The position numbers and the translations under genes were made by a program. From a virus: a stretch of DNA of 25,854 nt. The stretch covers positions 1 through 25,854 of the IMG/VR virus record IMGVR_UViG_3300032285_001566; one strand, given 5' to 3'. Shown here piece by piece: positions 10,942 to 18,322 of the stretch (position 1 is the stretch's first letter; every line of letters begins with the position of its first letter). The notes beneath the pieces are model-generated. The model was not told where the DNA came from. It ran no database searches and saw only the letters and a list, made by a program, of their open reading frames with translations.

Positions 10942-11673
10942 CTAAGGGTTTAATAATAGAACACATTGGTTTGTGATCACTGAAGTATTGGCGCCGCCGT
11001 ATGGATTTGCGCTTTGAGTTTGTCCTAATTGGCTTGTAGGCACAGTAAAATTGCCAGTATAAACACCAAGTCCCTTACATATTCTAAAACTAGTTATGTA
11101 TCCCGGGAAGTAACTGTTAGATGATGCGGTACTTTCTTGGCCAATACTGAGAGATGTGGTACTATTTGTAATATTATTGTTATCAGAATAAGATGCTCCT
11201 ATTCTAGTACCATTCCTATATATCGAAGTAACATTATTTACTCTAGATATTGCAAAATGTATCCAATTATTTAAATAAGATGTTAGAGAAAAACTGAATC
11301 TATAACCATTAACTTCCCAAACATAAAAAGTACCCCCTTCAATACTGACACCGATAGAAGTGGAAGGATAATTTCCTACAGCAAATACTCGAGGATTTGA
11401 AGGTTGACTTGTCATATATTGCCACCATTCCACAGTAAAATCTCCAGTACCAAATGCCCAATTTGAGCTAGCAGGTATACTAAGATAGTTACTCGTGCCA
11501 TTCATATTATAACTATTTGCAGTTATACCTGAATATGGATTACTACTAGTTGTAGTAGTACCATTTAACGTGGGACTTACTGTACTTGCAATAGATCCTA
11601 TTGCAGATACTTGCACTGTCGAAGATGGGCTCAATGTGCTTCCGTTTATAAAAGTAACATTTTGAATTATCAT
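10942..11673 (-). CDS. LamG/concanavalin A-like virion adhesin, one lectin domain
   Basis: A 243-aa protein starting MIIQNVTFINGSTLSPSSTV. Residues about 55-215 carry a LamG-type jellyroll: FTVEWWQYM, NNWIHFAISRVNN, SIYRNGTRI, then FPGYITSFRICKGLGVYTGNFTVPTSQL. It is very rich in Ser, Thr, Asn and Gly, with no signal peptide, as expected for a virion surface protein rather than an exported one. It probably binds sugars on the host or on surfaces. It follows the larger adhesin directly (stop then ATG) and shares its domain plan, so the pair probably arose by duplication. Exact virion location is not visible. Confidence 0.88.
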   Translation of the reverse strand: MIIQNVTFINGSTLSPSSTVQVSAIGSIASTVSPTLNGTTTTSSNPYSGITANSYNMNGTSNYLSIPASSNWAFGTGDFTVEWWQYMTSQPSNPRVFAVGNYPSTSIGVSIEGGTFYVWEVNGYRFSFSLTSYLNNWIHFAISRVNNVTSIYRNGTRIGASYSDNNNITNSTTSLSIGQESTASSNSYFPGYITSFRICKGLGVYTGNFTVPTSQLGQTQSANPYGGANTSVITNQCVLLLNP

Positions 11674-13719
11674 TTAAATTCCAAATCTATTATGATATTG
11701 AGACCACAGATTTTGTATATCTGTAAGTGTTAATGACCCACTATATGATTTAATAAAACCAATATTTGCTTGACCCGGTTCTCCTGGACCGGCCCTGCAC
11801 CACATTATAAACTGATTAAATCCTCTATTACTATTGGCAGAAAAAGTTGTTGTTTTATATACTGCAGTTGGCCCTACCGTATTATTAACTGTAGATGATG
11901 CAATATAAAGATTTGCAACGCCGGTAGTATAATTATATGTTGCCCAGATAAAATGCCAATTTGTATCTGCAGCATCGTGCGATAACCAAACCTCACTGCC
12001 TGGATAGTATACATTCATATAAACTGTTCCGCTTCCTGGAGCAGGCGCATAAGTTCCTAGTAACCAATCTTGTCCAGAGTTTGCAGATAATATCCTACCT
12101 TGACCTCCTGAAGAAGTTCTACGTGGTTGATATGCCATGAAAACAGAATAACTTGCGTTTGTGGTGTCTGGACCTGAGACAATATTATCTGTTGCTGTAC
12201 TTGCAGTTTTATAGAAATATCCAGGGAATGGATTCAATGAACTATATCCAACTGACAAATTGTTTGTTACTGTAAAATTATAATTGCCACTATCTGTTAG
12301 CAATCCATCGGAATTATTATTTAAAAGCAACAATGCTGTATTGTATGCGCCATAAGAATATGGTGTTGCACTATAAGATGCGCGAACATTAGTTACCGTT
12401 GTAATGCCGCTTGCATCGACATAAGCATTTGCGGAATCCGTTACTTGTAATAATAACTTAGTGTTGGCTACTGCTGTTAATTGAGATGTTGGTACAGTAA
12501 TTATAGTTGAACTTGTCGGATATATTACTGAACCTACAACTACTCGTAAGTTATTCAATAAAAGATTAGAACCATAAGCACTGCCACCGCTCCATGAGTT
12601 TGATGCTATTTGGTTACCATTTGCAAAACTACCATTTGACCAAGCCTGTCTACCGCCTACAACTTGTAATCCGTTTACCCATACATTAACATAAGTACCA
12701 TCGTAACTTGCAGCAACGTGATACCAAGTATTTAATGCGTAATTAAAAGTCCAACTTAGTGCCTGACCAAAAGCATTTTGTATCCATATTGAGGTTCCGC
12801 TAAAATAAAACATCATGCCAGGTGTTGAACTAGTCCCTATAATGTTCTGAACATTTGTATCTGCAAAATTTACAAATGATTCAATTGTCCAACTATTTGA
12901 TCCAAAAACAATAGGAGTCGTTGTTAGATAAGTTGCAGCAGCACTTGTACCTCTAGTAGTAAATGATAAACTGCCGCCGGCAATAGGAGTAGCTGCGTTT
13001 GAAATTGCTGTCAATGGTGCAGTTGGAGGTACAAAATTATTACTTGTATAGACTGCGTTACCATTAACTAATCTAAAATTGGTAAGTTGTCCCGTAATTG
13101 AGGTGGCGCCGGTACCTTGATAACCAACAACAAATGGCGCTGTTTGTTGTCCAATACTAGCAGTACATGATCCGCTTGCTACGTTTGCGCCATTTATAAA
13201 GAGAGTAACGCCGAGTCCATTACGAACTAACGCATAGTGATTCCAAGTACCTAAAGCAGGTAGTGTTGAACCGGTTAAACCAAAACCACCAGTGCCGCTT
13301 AAATATGGAAAGTTTTGAGCTGTGCCTGTAGGGTAATAGAATAATTGACTGCCAGAGGTGTATCCAAAAGGACTATCATATGAACCACGGGCCGTTTGGC
13401 GCAACCAATATTCAATGGTCCAACTATTATTACTTAAAGTAAATGCAGCATTTGCAGCAACGTTCATGTATTGATTTACAGTGCCGGTAAAAATTGCACT
13501 ACCCGATGTTTGCTGTGCACTGAATCCAATAGTTGAACTTGAATTGTTTACTGTTAATGTATATGTGTTGGTAGAATCTTTGTTTCCCGTAACTGGGGCT
13601 GATGAAAAATTAATTGCATCTAAGTCATAAACCAATGGCGCACTTATAGTTATATTTACATAAGCACCGGGGGTGAATGTCATTCCTTCAGTTAAAACTA
13701 TTCCGCCGTTAATTATCAT
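11674..13719 (-). CDS. Large multi-domain LamG-type virion adhesin
   Basis: A 681-aa protein starting MIINGGIVLTEGMTFTPGA. It contains three lectin-like domains. Domain 1 is about residues 70-235 (WTIEYWLRQ, GTWNHYALVRNG, TLFINGANV, FRLVNGNAVYT..FVPPTAPL). Domain 2 is about 250-425 (WTIESFVNF, NTWYHVAASYDG, NVWVNGLQV, LRVVVGSVIYP..TVPTSQL). Domain 3 is about 480-681 (YSVFMAYQPRR, NWHFIWATYN, FIKSYSGSLTLTDIQNLW). Each lectin unit ends with a shared (F/L)R.V.G..(V/I)Y...P(T).(Q/P)L phrase. It has no signal peptide. It probably decorates the capsid or tail and binds carbohydrate. The ATG overlaps the amidotransferase-like gene's TGA. Confidence 0.9.
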   Translation of the reverse strand: MIINGGIVLTEGMTFTPGAYVNITISAPLVYDLDAINFSSAPVTGNKDSTNTYTLTVNNSSSTIGFSAQQTSGSAIFTGTVNQYMNVAANAAFTLSNNSWTIEYWLRQTARGSYDSPFGYTSGSQLFYYPTGTAQNFPYLSGTGGFGLTGSTLPALGTWNHYALVRNGLGVTLFINGANVASGSCTASIGQQTAPFVVGYQGTGATSITGQLTNFRLVNGNAVYTSNNFVPPTAPLTAISNAATPIAGGSLSFTTRGTSAAATYLTTTPIVFGSNSWTIESFVNFADTNVQNIIGTSSTPGMMFYFSGTSIWIQNAFGQALSWTFNYALNTWYHVAASYDGTYVNVWVNGLQVVGGRQAWSNGSFANGNQIASNSWSGGSAYGSNLLLNNLRVVVGSVIYPTSSTIITVPTSQLTAVANTKLLLQVTDSANAYVDASGITTVTNVRASYSATPYSYGAYNTALLLLNNNSDGLLTDSGNYNFTVTNNLSVGYSSLNPFPGYFYKTASTATDNIVSGPDTTNASYSVFMAYQPRRTSSGGQGRILSANSGQDWLLGTYAPAPGSGTVYMNVYYPGSEVWLSHDAADTNWHFIWATYNYTTGVANLYIASSTVNNTVGPTAVYKTTTFSANSNRGFNQFIMWCRAGPGEPGQANIGFIKSYSGSLTLTDIQNLWSQYHNRFGI

Positions 13720-14366
13720 TTTTGTATTAGTGTATTAGTAAAATCTAATAATAGATCGTGATGAGATCCCTTGTGCCAATATTTATTAATGTATTCGTAG
13801 GGTTTTTCGTACCAGTGTTTAGTACTCTCAGGATGGCAACCTATGATACCTATTCTATTTTGAATTATTGCCATTGGATCACCATTACAATATCGAGCAA
13901 TAGTTTTAAATTTTCTCTCGTCACCAATTAATGCGCACCCATCATAAAAGAACATATCTTCTGATTGCCCTTTCCAACTGACAGTTGCAATTGTACTGTA
14001 ACTGCGTTTTATATCGCTGGTTTTTCTTTTTATATACTGTTCGCATTTTACTCCGTCTAGTATATCCAAGTAATGATGGCCTGCCCAATAAGCACCCATA
14101 CAAATGCCAAGATAATGTCCGCCATCGTCAATAAAATCTTCAATCATATTACCGGCTTTGCGACCAATAAAATTATAATATTTGTCTGCATCTCCTATAC
14201 CACCAGGAAAAGCAATAACATCTAAACCCTTAAACAAACTAGGTTTAATATCGCCTACTGAAAATGTTCTAACATTATATTCTGAAGACAATGCTATTCT
14301 TATACCATTCGCAGAATCCAATGAGCATTCTGGATGTTTTACAAAAATAGCAATTGTCGGTTTCAT
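13716..14366 (-). CDS. Class I glutamine-amidotransferase-fold protein (BPL_N-like)
   Basis: A 216-aa protein with an intact triad. The nucleophile elbow is LGICMGAYWAG with Cys89, and His178 and Glu180 lie in IIGCHPESTKHW. PGGIGDADKYY carries the preceding glycine-rich loop. The whole resembles the N-terminal domain of biotin-protein-ligase-type GATases rather than PurQ or CarA. No synthase partner domain is fused or encoded next to it, so the ammonia acceptor, if any, is unknown; a peptidase or amidase role is also possible, as in other DJ-1/PfpI-fold proteins. It is coupled by ATGA to the tiny membrane protein upstream and to the large adhesin downstream. Such genes are found near tail genes in T4-like phages. 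Confidence 0.82.
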   Translation of the reverse strand: MKPTIAIFVKHPECSLDSANGIRIALSSEYNVRTFSVGDIKPSLFKGLDVIAFPGGIGDADKYYNFIGRKAGNMIEDFIDDGGHYLGICMGAYWAGHHYLDILDGVKCEQYIKRKTSDIKRSYSTIATVSWKGQSEDMFFYDGCALIGDERKFKTIARYCNGDPMAIIQNRIGIIGCHPESTKHWYEKPYEYINKYWHKGSHHDLLLDFTNTLIQK

Positions 14367-14479
14367 TTTTTGCTAAACGTTTCTTGCATCTTTGCTTGAA
14401 TTGCTTTTGCCCAAAAAGGTTGAGGAAAATTCCAACCAACGAATGCGCCAATTCCTATCCAAAATAAGGTATCTAACAT
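14363..14479 (-). CDS. Tiny membrane protein (38 aa)
   Basis: A 38-codon frame from ATG at 14479 to TGA at 14363. The ribosome binding site is strong (AAGGGGAC, five bases before the ATG). The protein has a hydrophobic start (MLDTLFWIGIGAFVGWNFPQP) and a basic tail (WAKAIQAKMQETFSKK). Proteins with this FWIGIGAFVGWN(F/L)PQP pattern occur in T4-like phages of aquatic hosts, function unknown. It overlaps the GATase gene by 4 nt. Confidence 0.78.
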   Translation of the reverse strand: MLDTLFWIGIGAFVGWNFPQPFWAKAIQAKMQETFSKK

Positions 14480-14489
14480 TTTGTCCCCT

Positions 14490-14891
14490 TTAACTTTTTA
14501 AGTTTTTAATATGAGTACGATGAATTCTGCATTGTATCTGACCGTTATAATAATCTTCCGATTCCAATACTCTCCTATCCATCTGCTCCCTAGCTTCAAG
14601 GTAATTGCATAATCCTTTATTTGGACATATATGCAATATTTCTCTAACAAAATTATCTTCGCCGTGCTTTAATACATCAGCTTTTAACTCATCAGATGAA
14701 GACCAATAATCTCTCCAATCTGATTCTACCTTTAATCTTTTCTTTTTACCTTTAACTACTTTAGTTTTTCTAAACCAAAATAGTTTTTTACCTATATATC
14801 TACGATTAGTAATAGTGTTAGTAATCAGATAAACATACCCATATGCATCATCTGGAATTACTTCTAATTCTTTGTTCTTATATAACCACAT
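14490..14891 (-). CDS. GIY-YIG endonuclease, probable free-standing homing nuclease
   Basis: A 133-aa protein. GYVYLITNTITNRRYIGKK (residues about 18-36) is the GIY-YIG signature. A basic segment KTKVVKGKKKRLK and ESDWRDYWSSSDELKADVLKHG follow. The conserved Glu is in CNYLEAREQMDRRVL, and the end YYNGQIQCRIHRTHI supplies the terminal Asn. It is similar in plan to T4-like GIY-YIG proteins of 120-150 aa. A TATAAATA late-type promoter lies just upstream (14913-14920). It sits between the zinc-finger gene and the adhesin block. Function as a homing nuclease is inferred from the domain and its placement. Confidence 0.85.
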   Translation of the reverse strand: MWLYKNKELEVIPDDAYGYVYLITNTITNRRYIGKKLFWFRKTKVVKGKKKRLKVESDWRDYWSSSDELKADVLKHGEDNFVREILHICPNKGLCNYLEAREQMDRRVLESEDYYNGQIQCRIHRTHIKNLKS

Positions 14892-14912
14892 TTAAATACC
14901 AATTTAAATTAG

Positions 14913-14920
14913 TATTTATA
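14913..14920 (-). promoter_or_regulatory. T4-type late promoter box (TATAAATA)
   Basis: TATAAATA on the minus strand, 22 nt before the ATG of the GIY-YIG gene, overlapping the TAA stop of the zinc-finger gene. In T4-like phages TATAAATA alone is the late promoter recognised by gp55 with the sliding clamp. It would drive the endonuclease and the adhesin block to 10618. Confidence 0.65.
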
Positions 14921-15269
14921 CGGTCTCCCAATAGTCATTTCCATCAGAAAAACTATCACCCTCATCCCTTGGAGGAACAAAGAAATAATCATCTGGGTTT
15001 GTCATCACATCTTCAGGATCTTCCGTCGCTTCTCCTGTTCCCATTCTGCCAGCTTTAACAAGCATTTTGGTTTGAATAGATTTCTTTGCTCTGTGTTCTT
15101 CAGATTCTTCTCTTGCCATGTAGGCTGCTTGCCGTTCAGAGAATAGTTGTTTATGCTCATCTTTCCATTCTCTGGAATTGGCACAAGCCCGGGAACAGAA
15201 TTTCCCAGGCTTTTTATGTTCGATACCACATTTAGGACAATTCTTCGTCGTCATCGTCCTGGTCATCAT
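14916..15269 (-). CDS. Small zinc-finger protein, unknown function
   Basis: Up to 117 aa. The N-terminal zinc finger CPKCGIEHKKPGKFCSRACANSR has CxxC and CSRAC ligands. It is followed by a charged helix (EWKDEHKQLFSERQAAYMAREESEEHRAKK) and an acidic tail ending DSFSDGNDYWETV. This CPKCG(x)..GKFCSR(A/S)CANSR pattern resembles N-terminal fingers in phage and plasmid HNH-type or regulatory proteins; no nuclease motif follows here. Starts at 15269, 15266 and 15254 are all possible, and MTTKNCPKCG at 15254 gives the shortest. It overlaps the zinc-ribbon gene. Confidence 0.78.
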   Translation of the reverse strand: MMTRTMTTKNCPKCGIEHKKPGKFCSRACANSREWKDEHKQLFSERQAAYMAREESEEHRAKKSIQTKMLVKAGRMGTGEATEDPEDVMTNPDDYFFVPPRDEGDSFSDGNDYWETV

Positions 15270-15387
15270 GTTCTATTTCTGCACCGCAGAAAGGACAGTT
15301 TGTTACCTCATAATAAGTCTCATCTAGTTGATGACTTATCGTGAAGATTGCGTCACATTCGACGCATTCGTGTTTGCTTTTTGGCAT
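15232..15387 (-). CDS. Very small zinc-ribbon protein (51 aa)
   Basis: A 51-codon frame from ATG at 15387 to TAA at 15232. Two CxxC pairs, CVEC near residue 8 and CPFC near residue 32, form a complete zinc ribbon, followed by a strongly acidic tail (EIEHDDQDDDDEELS). It overlaps the cytidylyltransferase-like gene by 52 nt and the next gene by 38 nt. Both overlaps are unusually long, but the four spaced cysteines make chance unlikely. It may bind RNA polymerase or nucleic acid; no direct evidence. Confidence 0.75.
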   Translation of the reverse strand: MPKSKHECVECDAIFTISHQLDETYYEVTNCPFCGAEIEHDDQDDDDEELS

Positions 15388-15836
15388 GCCTCGGGTTCTC
15401 CTCGTTTCTTTGATTCTGCTTCGTAAACTCTTAGACGAAGGTCAGACGAGCTAAAGAAGTGATCTCTTTTATTATAGTATAGATCTATTTTACGTTTAAT
15501 GCAAATGTCTTTGCCGGTAAACTCTTTGTCTTTATATTCCTCTCCCAATATTCTAACGTCTATTGGCAATGACATTAAAATATCTTCAAGTTCTTTTTCT
15601 GTAGAATAAACAATAATCTCATCAACGTGTTTGCATGATGAAACTTGAATCTGTCTTTCAATAATAGATTGTACCGGTTTATTCTTTGTTGGACGATCCA
15701 ATGTAGGATCAAGTTGTATTGCTGCAATTAAATAATCGCATTGTCTCTTTGCTTCTTCAAGCATAATGACATGCCCTGCGTGGAACAAATCAAAAGTTGA
15801 TGCAACAAAACCAATTCTTAAATTTTCTGTTTTCAT
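15336..15836 (-). CDS. Cytidylyltransferase-like nucleotidyltransferase (TagD/GCT family)
   Basis: A 166-aa protein. GFVASTFDLFHAGHVIMLEEAK carries the HxGH nucleotide-binding motif (His19-His22). The C-terminal HFFSSSDLRLRVYEAE occupies the place of the RTxGISTT motif. The fold is that of glycerol-3-phosphate and related cytidylyltransferases, which make CDP-alcohols from CTP. Typical length is 125-150 aa, so the last 20 residues (QKANTNASNVTQSSR) are extra. The ATG overlaps the dCMP deaminase stop. The substrate cannot be told from sequence. Similar genes occur in T4-like phages. Confidence 0.85.
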   Translation of the reverse strand: MKTENLRIGFVASTFDLFHAGHVIMLEEAKRQCDYLIAAIQLDPTLDRPTKNKPVQSIIERQIQVSSCKHVDEIIVYSTEKELEDILMSLPIDVRILGEEYKDKEFTGKDICIKRKIDLYYNKRDHFFSSSDLRLRVYEAESKKRGEPEACQKANTNASNVTQSSR

Positions 15837-16300
15837 ATCTTCTCCACATCAATAGTACATTTATTTAAAAATTCTAAACCTTCGGTGCTTCTATATTGCT
15901 CGCGATAAAATACTTTCTTTATACCTGCAATATGTATAAGCTTTGCACATTCAAAACATGGCGCATGGGTGATGTACATTGTTGCCTGGTTACCAGACTC
16001 TGCAGATTTAGCAAGTTTACCAATAGCATTCATTTCAGCATGGATAACTTCTGGTTTTGTCTTTGTACCAATTAGACGCATTGGATATTCCGGACCGCCA
16101 GGATCAATTATATACGAAGAATCTTCTGAAGTTATATCTTCACACGCATTATCCCAACCAGCAGGTGTACCATTGTACCCAATGCTAATGATTCTATCAT
16201 CTTTAACAATAATTGCTCCAACCTTCAATCTACCTGCAGAAGATAACTTAGCATAGGTCTCTGCAACCTTCATATGCGCATCATCAAATTTATTCGGCAT
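15833..16300 (-). CDS. cd: dCMP deaminase
   Basis: A 155-aa protein that converts dCMP to dUMP, feeding ThyX. Zinc site and catalysis: HAEMNAI (His87, Glu89) and APCFECAKL (Cys115, Cys118). The N-terminal part VGAIIVKDDRIISIGYNGTPAGWDNACED matches the deoxycytidylate deaminase family, which is usually 150-190 aa. The first ATG overlaps the stop of the small zinc-ribbon gene, giving tight coupling in the nrdB-cd-NTase series. T4 cd is allosterically controlled by dCTP and dTTP; whether this one is cannot be seen. Identification is secure. Confidence 0.93.
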   Translation of the reverse strand: MPNKFDDAHMKVAETYAKLSSAGRLKVGAIIVKDDRIISIGYNGTPAGWDNACEDITSEDSSYIIDPGGPEYPMRLIGTKTKPEVIHAEMNAIGKLAKSAESGNQATMYITHAPCFECAKLIHIAGIKKVFYREQYRSTEGLEFLNKCTIDVEKI

Positions 16301-16466
16301 GCCATTTTCCTTCTGGACATTTTTGTCCGCTCAATCTCACCTTACCCCATATAGCACATCCACATTTTGAACAAATGTCTGCGCCAATAATCTTTTCTTT
16401 AAACTCACATTCATTACAAATTGCTCGTCTTTTATCTACGAACGTTATCACCTTTTCATTGCTCAT
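16290..16466 (-). CDS. Small cysteine-rich zinc-ribbon protein (58 aa)
   Basis: From ATG 16466, which overlaps the nrdB stop (ATGA), the protein is 58 aa (MSNEKVITFVDKRRA). CNECEF and CSKCGC give two cysteine pairs, and the end is SGQKCPEGKW. This series (CxxC - CxxCGCxxxxKxR - CPxGKW) is a small zinc-ribbon family I recall from T4-like phages and bacteria (DUF6171-like), function unknown. The longer frame to 16487 would run into nrdB and is not preferred. Confidence 0.85.
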   Translation of the reverse strand: MSNEKVITFVDKRRAICNECEFKEKIIGADICSKCGCAIWGKVRLSGQKCPEGKWHAE

Positions 16467-17647
16467 TTTGCCCAGACCTCTTCCCATGAACCAGACAAGG
16501 ATCCTTTAGCATAATCAGTTACACGTTGCTCAAAGAAATTAGTATGTGTAGGCGCATTAATCATTTCCTCAACCCACGGCAATGGATTACGTTTAACTTT
16601 AAAGATGCCTTTTAGACCTAATGAAATTAATCTACGATCAGCAATATAACGAATATACTTTTTAACTTCTTCGGATGTAAGATTTTTCATCTCACCCATG
16701 CTAAATGCTAGATCAATAAACTTATCTTCAAGCTCAACCATCTTTTCAGCAATAGAATAAATTTTGCCTTTTAGATCATCGTTCCAAATTTCTTTGTTCT
16801 CTTCGATATATGTTCTAAACAACTTAATCATATTCTCAGCGTGCATTGTTTCATCTACAATAGACCAAGTAACAATTTGACCCATGCCTTTCATGTTCCC
16901 ATTACGGGGAAAGTTCAATAACATAATAAAAGAACTAAACAATTGCATACCTTCGGTGAATGCTGAGAATACTGCGATGTGCGTTGCTGTATTCTCTTTT
17001 GTCGAGTTCTTTTGGGATAAATCCAACACATACTCGTGCTTGTCCTTCATTTCCTGATATTCCATAAACTCATTGTATGTGCTTTCTGGCATACCAAGTG
17101 ATTCGATAAGATGGGAATATGCTGCAATATGCAATGCTTCTCTTGCAGCAAATCCTAATAACATCATTCGTACTTCAGGTTGTGGGAAGTATGGTAAGTA
17201 ATTATTTACATATCCACCAGCAACGTCAATATCACCTTGAGTAAAGAAACGGAAAATGTTAGTAAGAAAATGTTTTTCGGAATCTGTTAGTTTGTTTTTC
17301 CAATCCTTAACATCTTCCAACATAGGTACTTCTGTATGGCTCGTTGTTCAAATATGGTCGTTAATCATATTCCGTCTTTCGACCGCTATATATTCCTATA
17401 TAGAGCAGACTATCTCTTCACCTTTTGGTGCTGGGTGCTTCCATTCACTTGAATGTACTTCCTTTCGGAATAGTCGTTACACCTTCCTCATATGAGGCTC
17501 GGCTCGGTGTTGTCCGTTCTGGATGTTCACCGAATTCTCCCAGTTTATACTGACCCCTTAGTTAAGCCAGTGTGATTGTTCGTGTTTTAACCATGCGTCG
17601 TATGCAAATGGATAATTGAAAGGCTTGAATGCGCTTCTTTCATCCAT
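16463..17647 (-). CDS. nrdB: Ribonucleotide reductase class Ia small subunit, split by a group I intron
   Basis: The spliced product is 319 aa: exon 1 is 17647-17565, exon 2 is 17339-16463. Exon 1 ends YPFAYDAWLKHEQSHWL and exon 2 continues HTEVPMLEDVKDW, restoring the family's N-terminal sequence without gap or loss. In spliced numbering the di-iron ligands are Asp64, Glu95, His98, Glu157, Glu191 and His194, and the radical tyrosine is Tyr102 (REALHIAAYSHL). All match E. coli spacing (D84, E115, H118, Y122, E204, E238, H241). It partners with NrdA encoded upstream. An earlier in-frame ATG at 17674 would overlap the upstream endonuclease gene; the choice is uncertain. Unspliced RNA meets an in-frame TAA six bases after the codon for the last exon-1 residue. 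Confidence 0.95.
17340..17564 (-). ncRNA. Self-splicing group I intron (IA-like) in nrdB, no ORF
   Basis: 225 nt. P1 pairs exon UGGCU with internal guide GGUCA, ending in the expected U-G pair at the 5' splice site; the last intron base is G. The R and S core strands are visible as AACGACTAT and AGATAGTC, which pair as P7. Other helices: P4 (CGGTG/CACCG), P6 (CCTCAT/ATGAGG), P7.1 (TTCC-GAAA-GGAA), P7.2 (CATTC-AAGT-GAATG), P8 (CACC-AAAA-GGTG), P9-type hairpins ending at AATATG...CATATT. P10 is CC of exon 2 with GG beside the guide. The P7.1/P7.2 insertion points to the IA group of T4 introns. There is no coding frame inside, and the sequence is well over typical decay, so it should be active. 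Confidence 0.93.
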
Positions 17648-17651
17648 TAAA

Positions 17652-18305
17652 TTAGATTTTGTTTTCTTTATCATTTTTTTTAGTTGTTCCTAAATAATAT
17701 TTATTGCCTGGGCATTCTTTTGCCCGCCTATTTTTAACACCATCTGTCCACCATTTATATCCTTTTACGTTGGTATTACCTTTTGCACCTTCGGATTGTT
17801 TTTTTCTGTATTCGTCTGTTATTCGTTTCTTTGTTATTTCTGGATTTTTACTAGGATTGTTTTCCCCTCGCATCCTTTTAGAAATTTTTTCTCTCCAAGC
17901 ATCACTTTTTTCGTAACTATGATTTAAAAAATTATGTGTGCCATTTTCAATTCTTTTCTTTGCTGCAATACTATTTGATATTTTTCTTTTTATGTTGCCG
18001 CGTTCAATAGATTCTTTTGTATTTAATATTCCAGGAGCCAAATTTCTATTTATTAATATTGATAAAAATTTATCTTTCCCCAATAGCCTATAACATTTAT
18101 TCAAATATCTTTTTTCATATTCTCTTGCATCATTTCTTTGTACAATTTTAATTATTTTAAAATCAGAATAATTTAAATTTACATAATAATTTGACGTAAA
18201 GTATGAATTAAATAAATTTGATGGATCGGATTTTTTACCATATTGACATCCAATATAATATCTTCCTGTAGAAATTTCTTGTATTTTGTAAAAGTAAGGG
18301 TTCAT
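17652..18305 (-). CDS. GIY-YIG homing endonuclease next to the intron
   Basis: A 217-aa protein from ATG 18305, chosen because GGAGG lies six bases upstream; a longer frame begins at 18365. FYKIQEISTGRYYIGCQYG is the GIY-YIG motif (residues about 5-23). The catalytic Glu is in DAREYEKRYLN and the conserved Asn in ILINRNLAPG. The C-terminal half is a DNA-binding region with NUMOD3-like units (RMRGENNPSKNPE, SEGAKGNTNVKG) and a final WWTDGVKNRRAKECPG block known from phage homing enzymes. It appears intact. It has its own TATAAATA promoter and a strong ribosome binding site. Its stop lies 4 nt before the nrdB ATG at 17647, between trx and nrdB, like mobE-type insertions in T4 relatives. Confidence 0.9.
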   Translation of the reverse strand: MNPYFYKIQEISTGRYYIGCQYGKKSDPSNLFNSYFTSNYYVNLNYSDFKIIKIVQRNDAREYEKRYLNKCYRLLGKDKFLSILINRNLAPGILNTKESIERGNIKRKISNSIAAKKRIENGTHNFLNHSYEKSDAWREKISKRMRGENNPSKNPEITKKRITDEYRKKQSEGAKGNTNVKGYKWWTDGVKNRRAKECPGNKYYLGTTKKNDKENKI

Positions 18306-18322
18306 TTTATGCCTCCTACTTT

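Noticed and set aside
13716-15836. A DNA-modification or queuosine-type pathway from the amidotransferase-fold and cytidylyltransferase-like genes
   Set aside because: No partner genes for such a pathway (QueC/D/E, transglycosylase, glycosyltransferase) are in the window, and the amidotransferase resembles BPL_N rather than the known modification enzymes.
16463-17323. nrdB read as a 286-aa gene truncated at its N-terminus (pseudogene)
   Set aside because: The missing residues are encoded at 17647-17565 and are joined exactly by a group I intron, so the gene is split, not broken.
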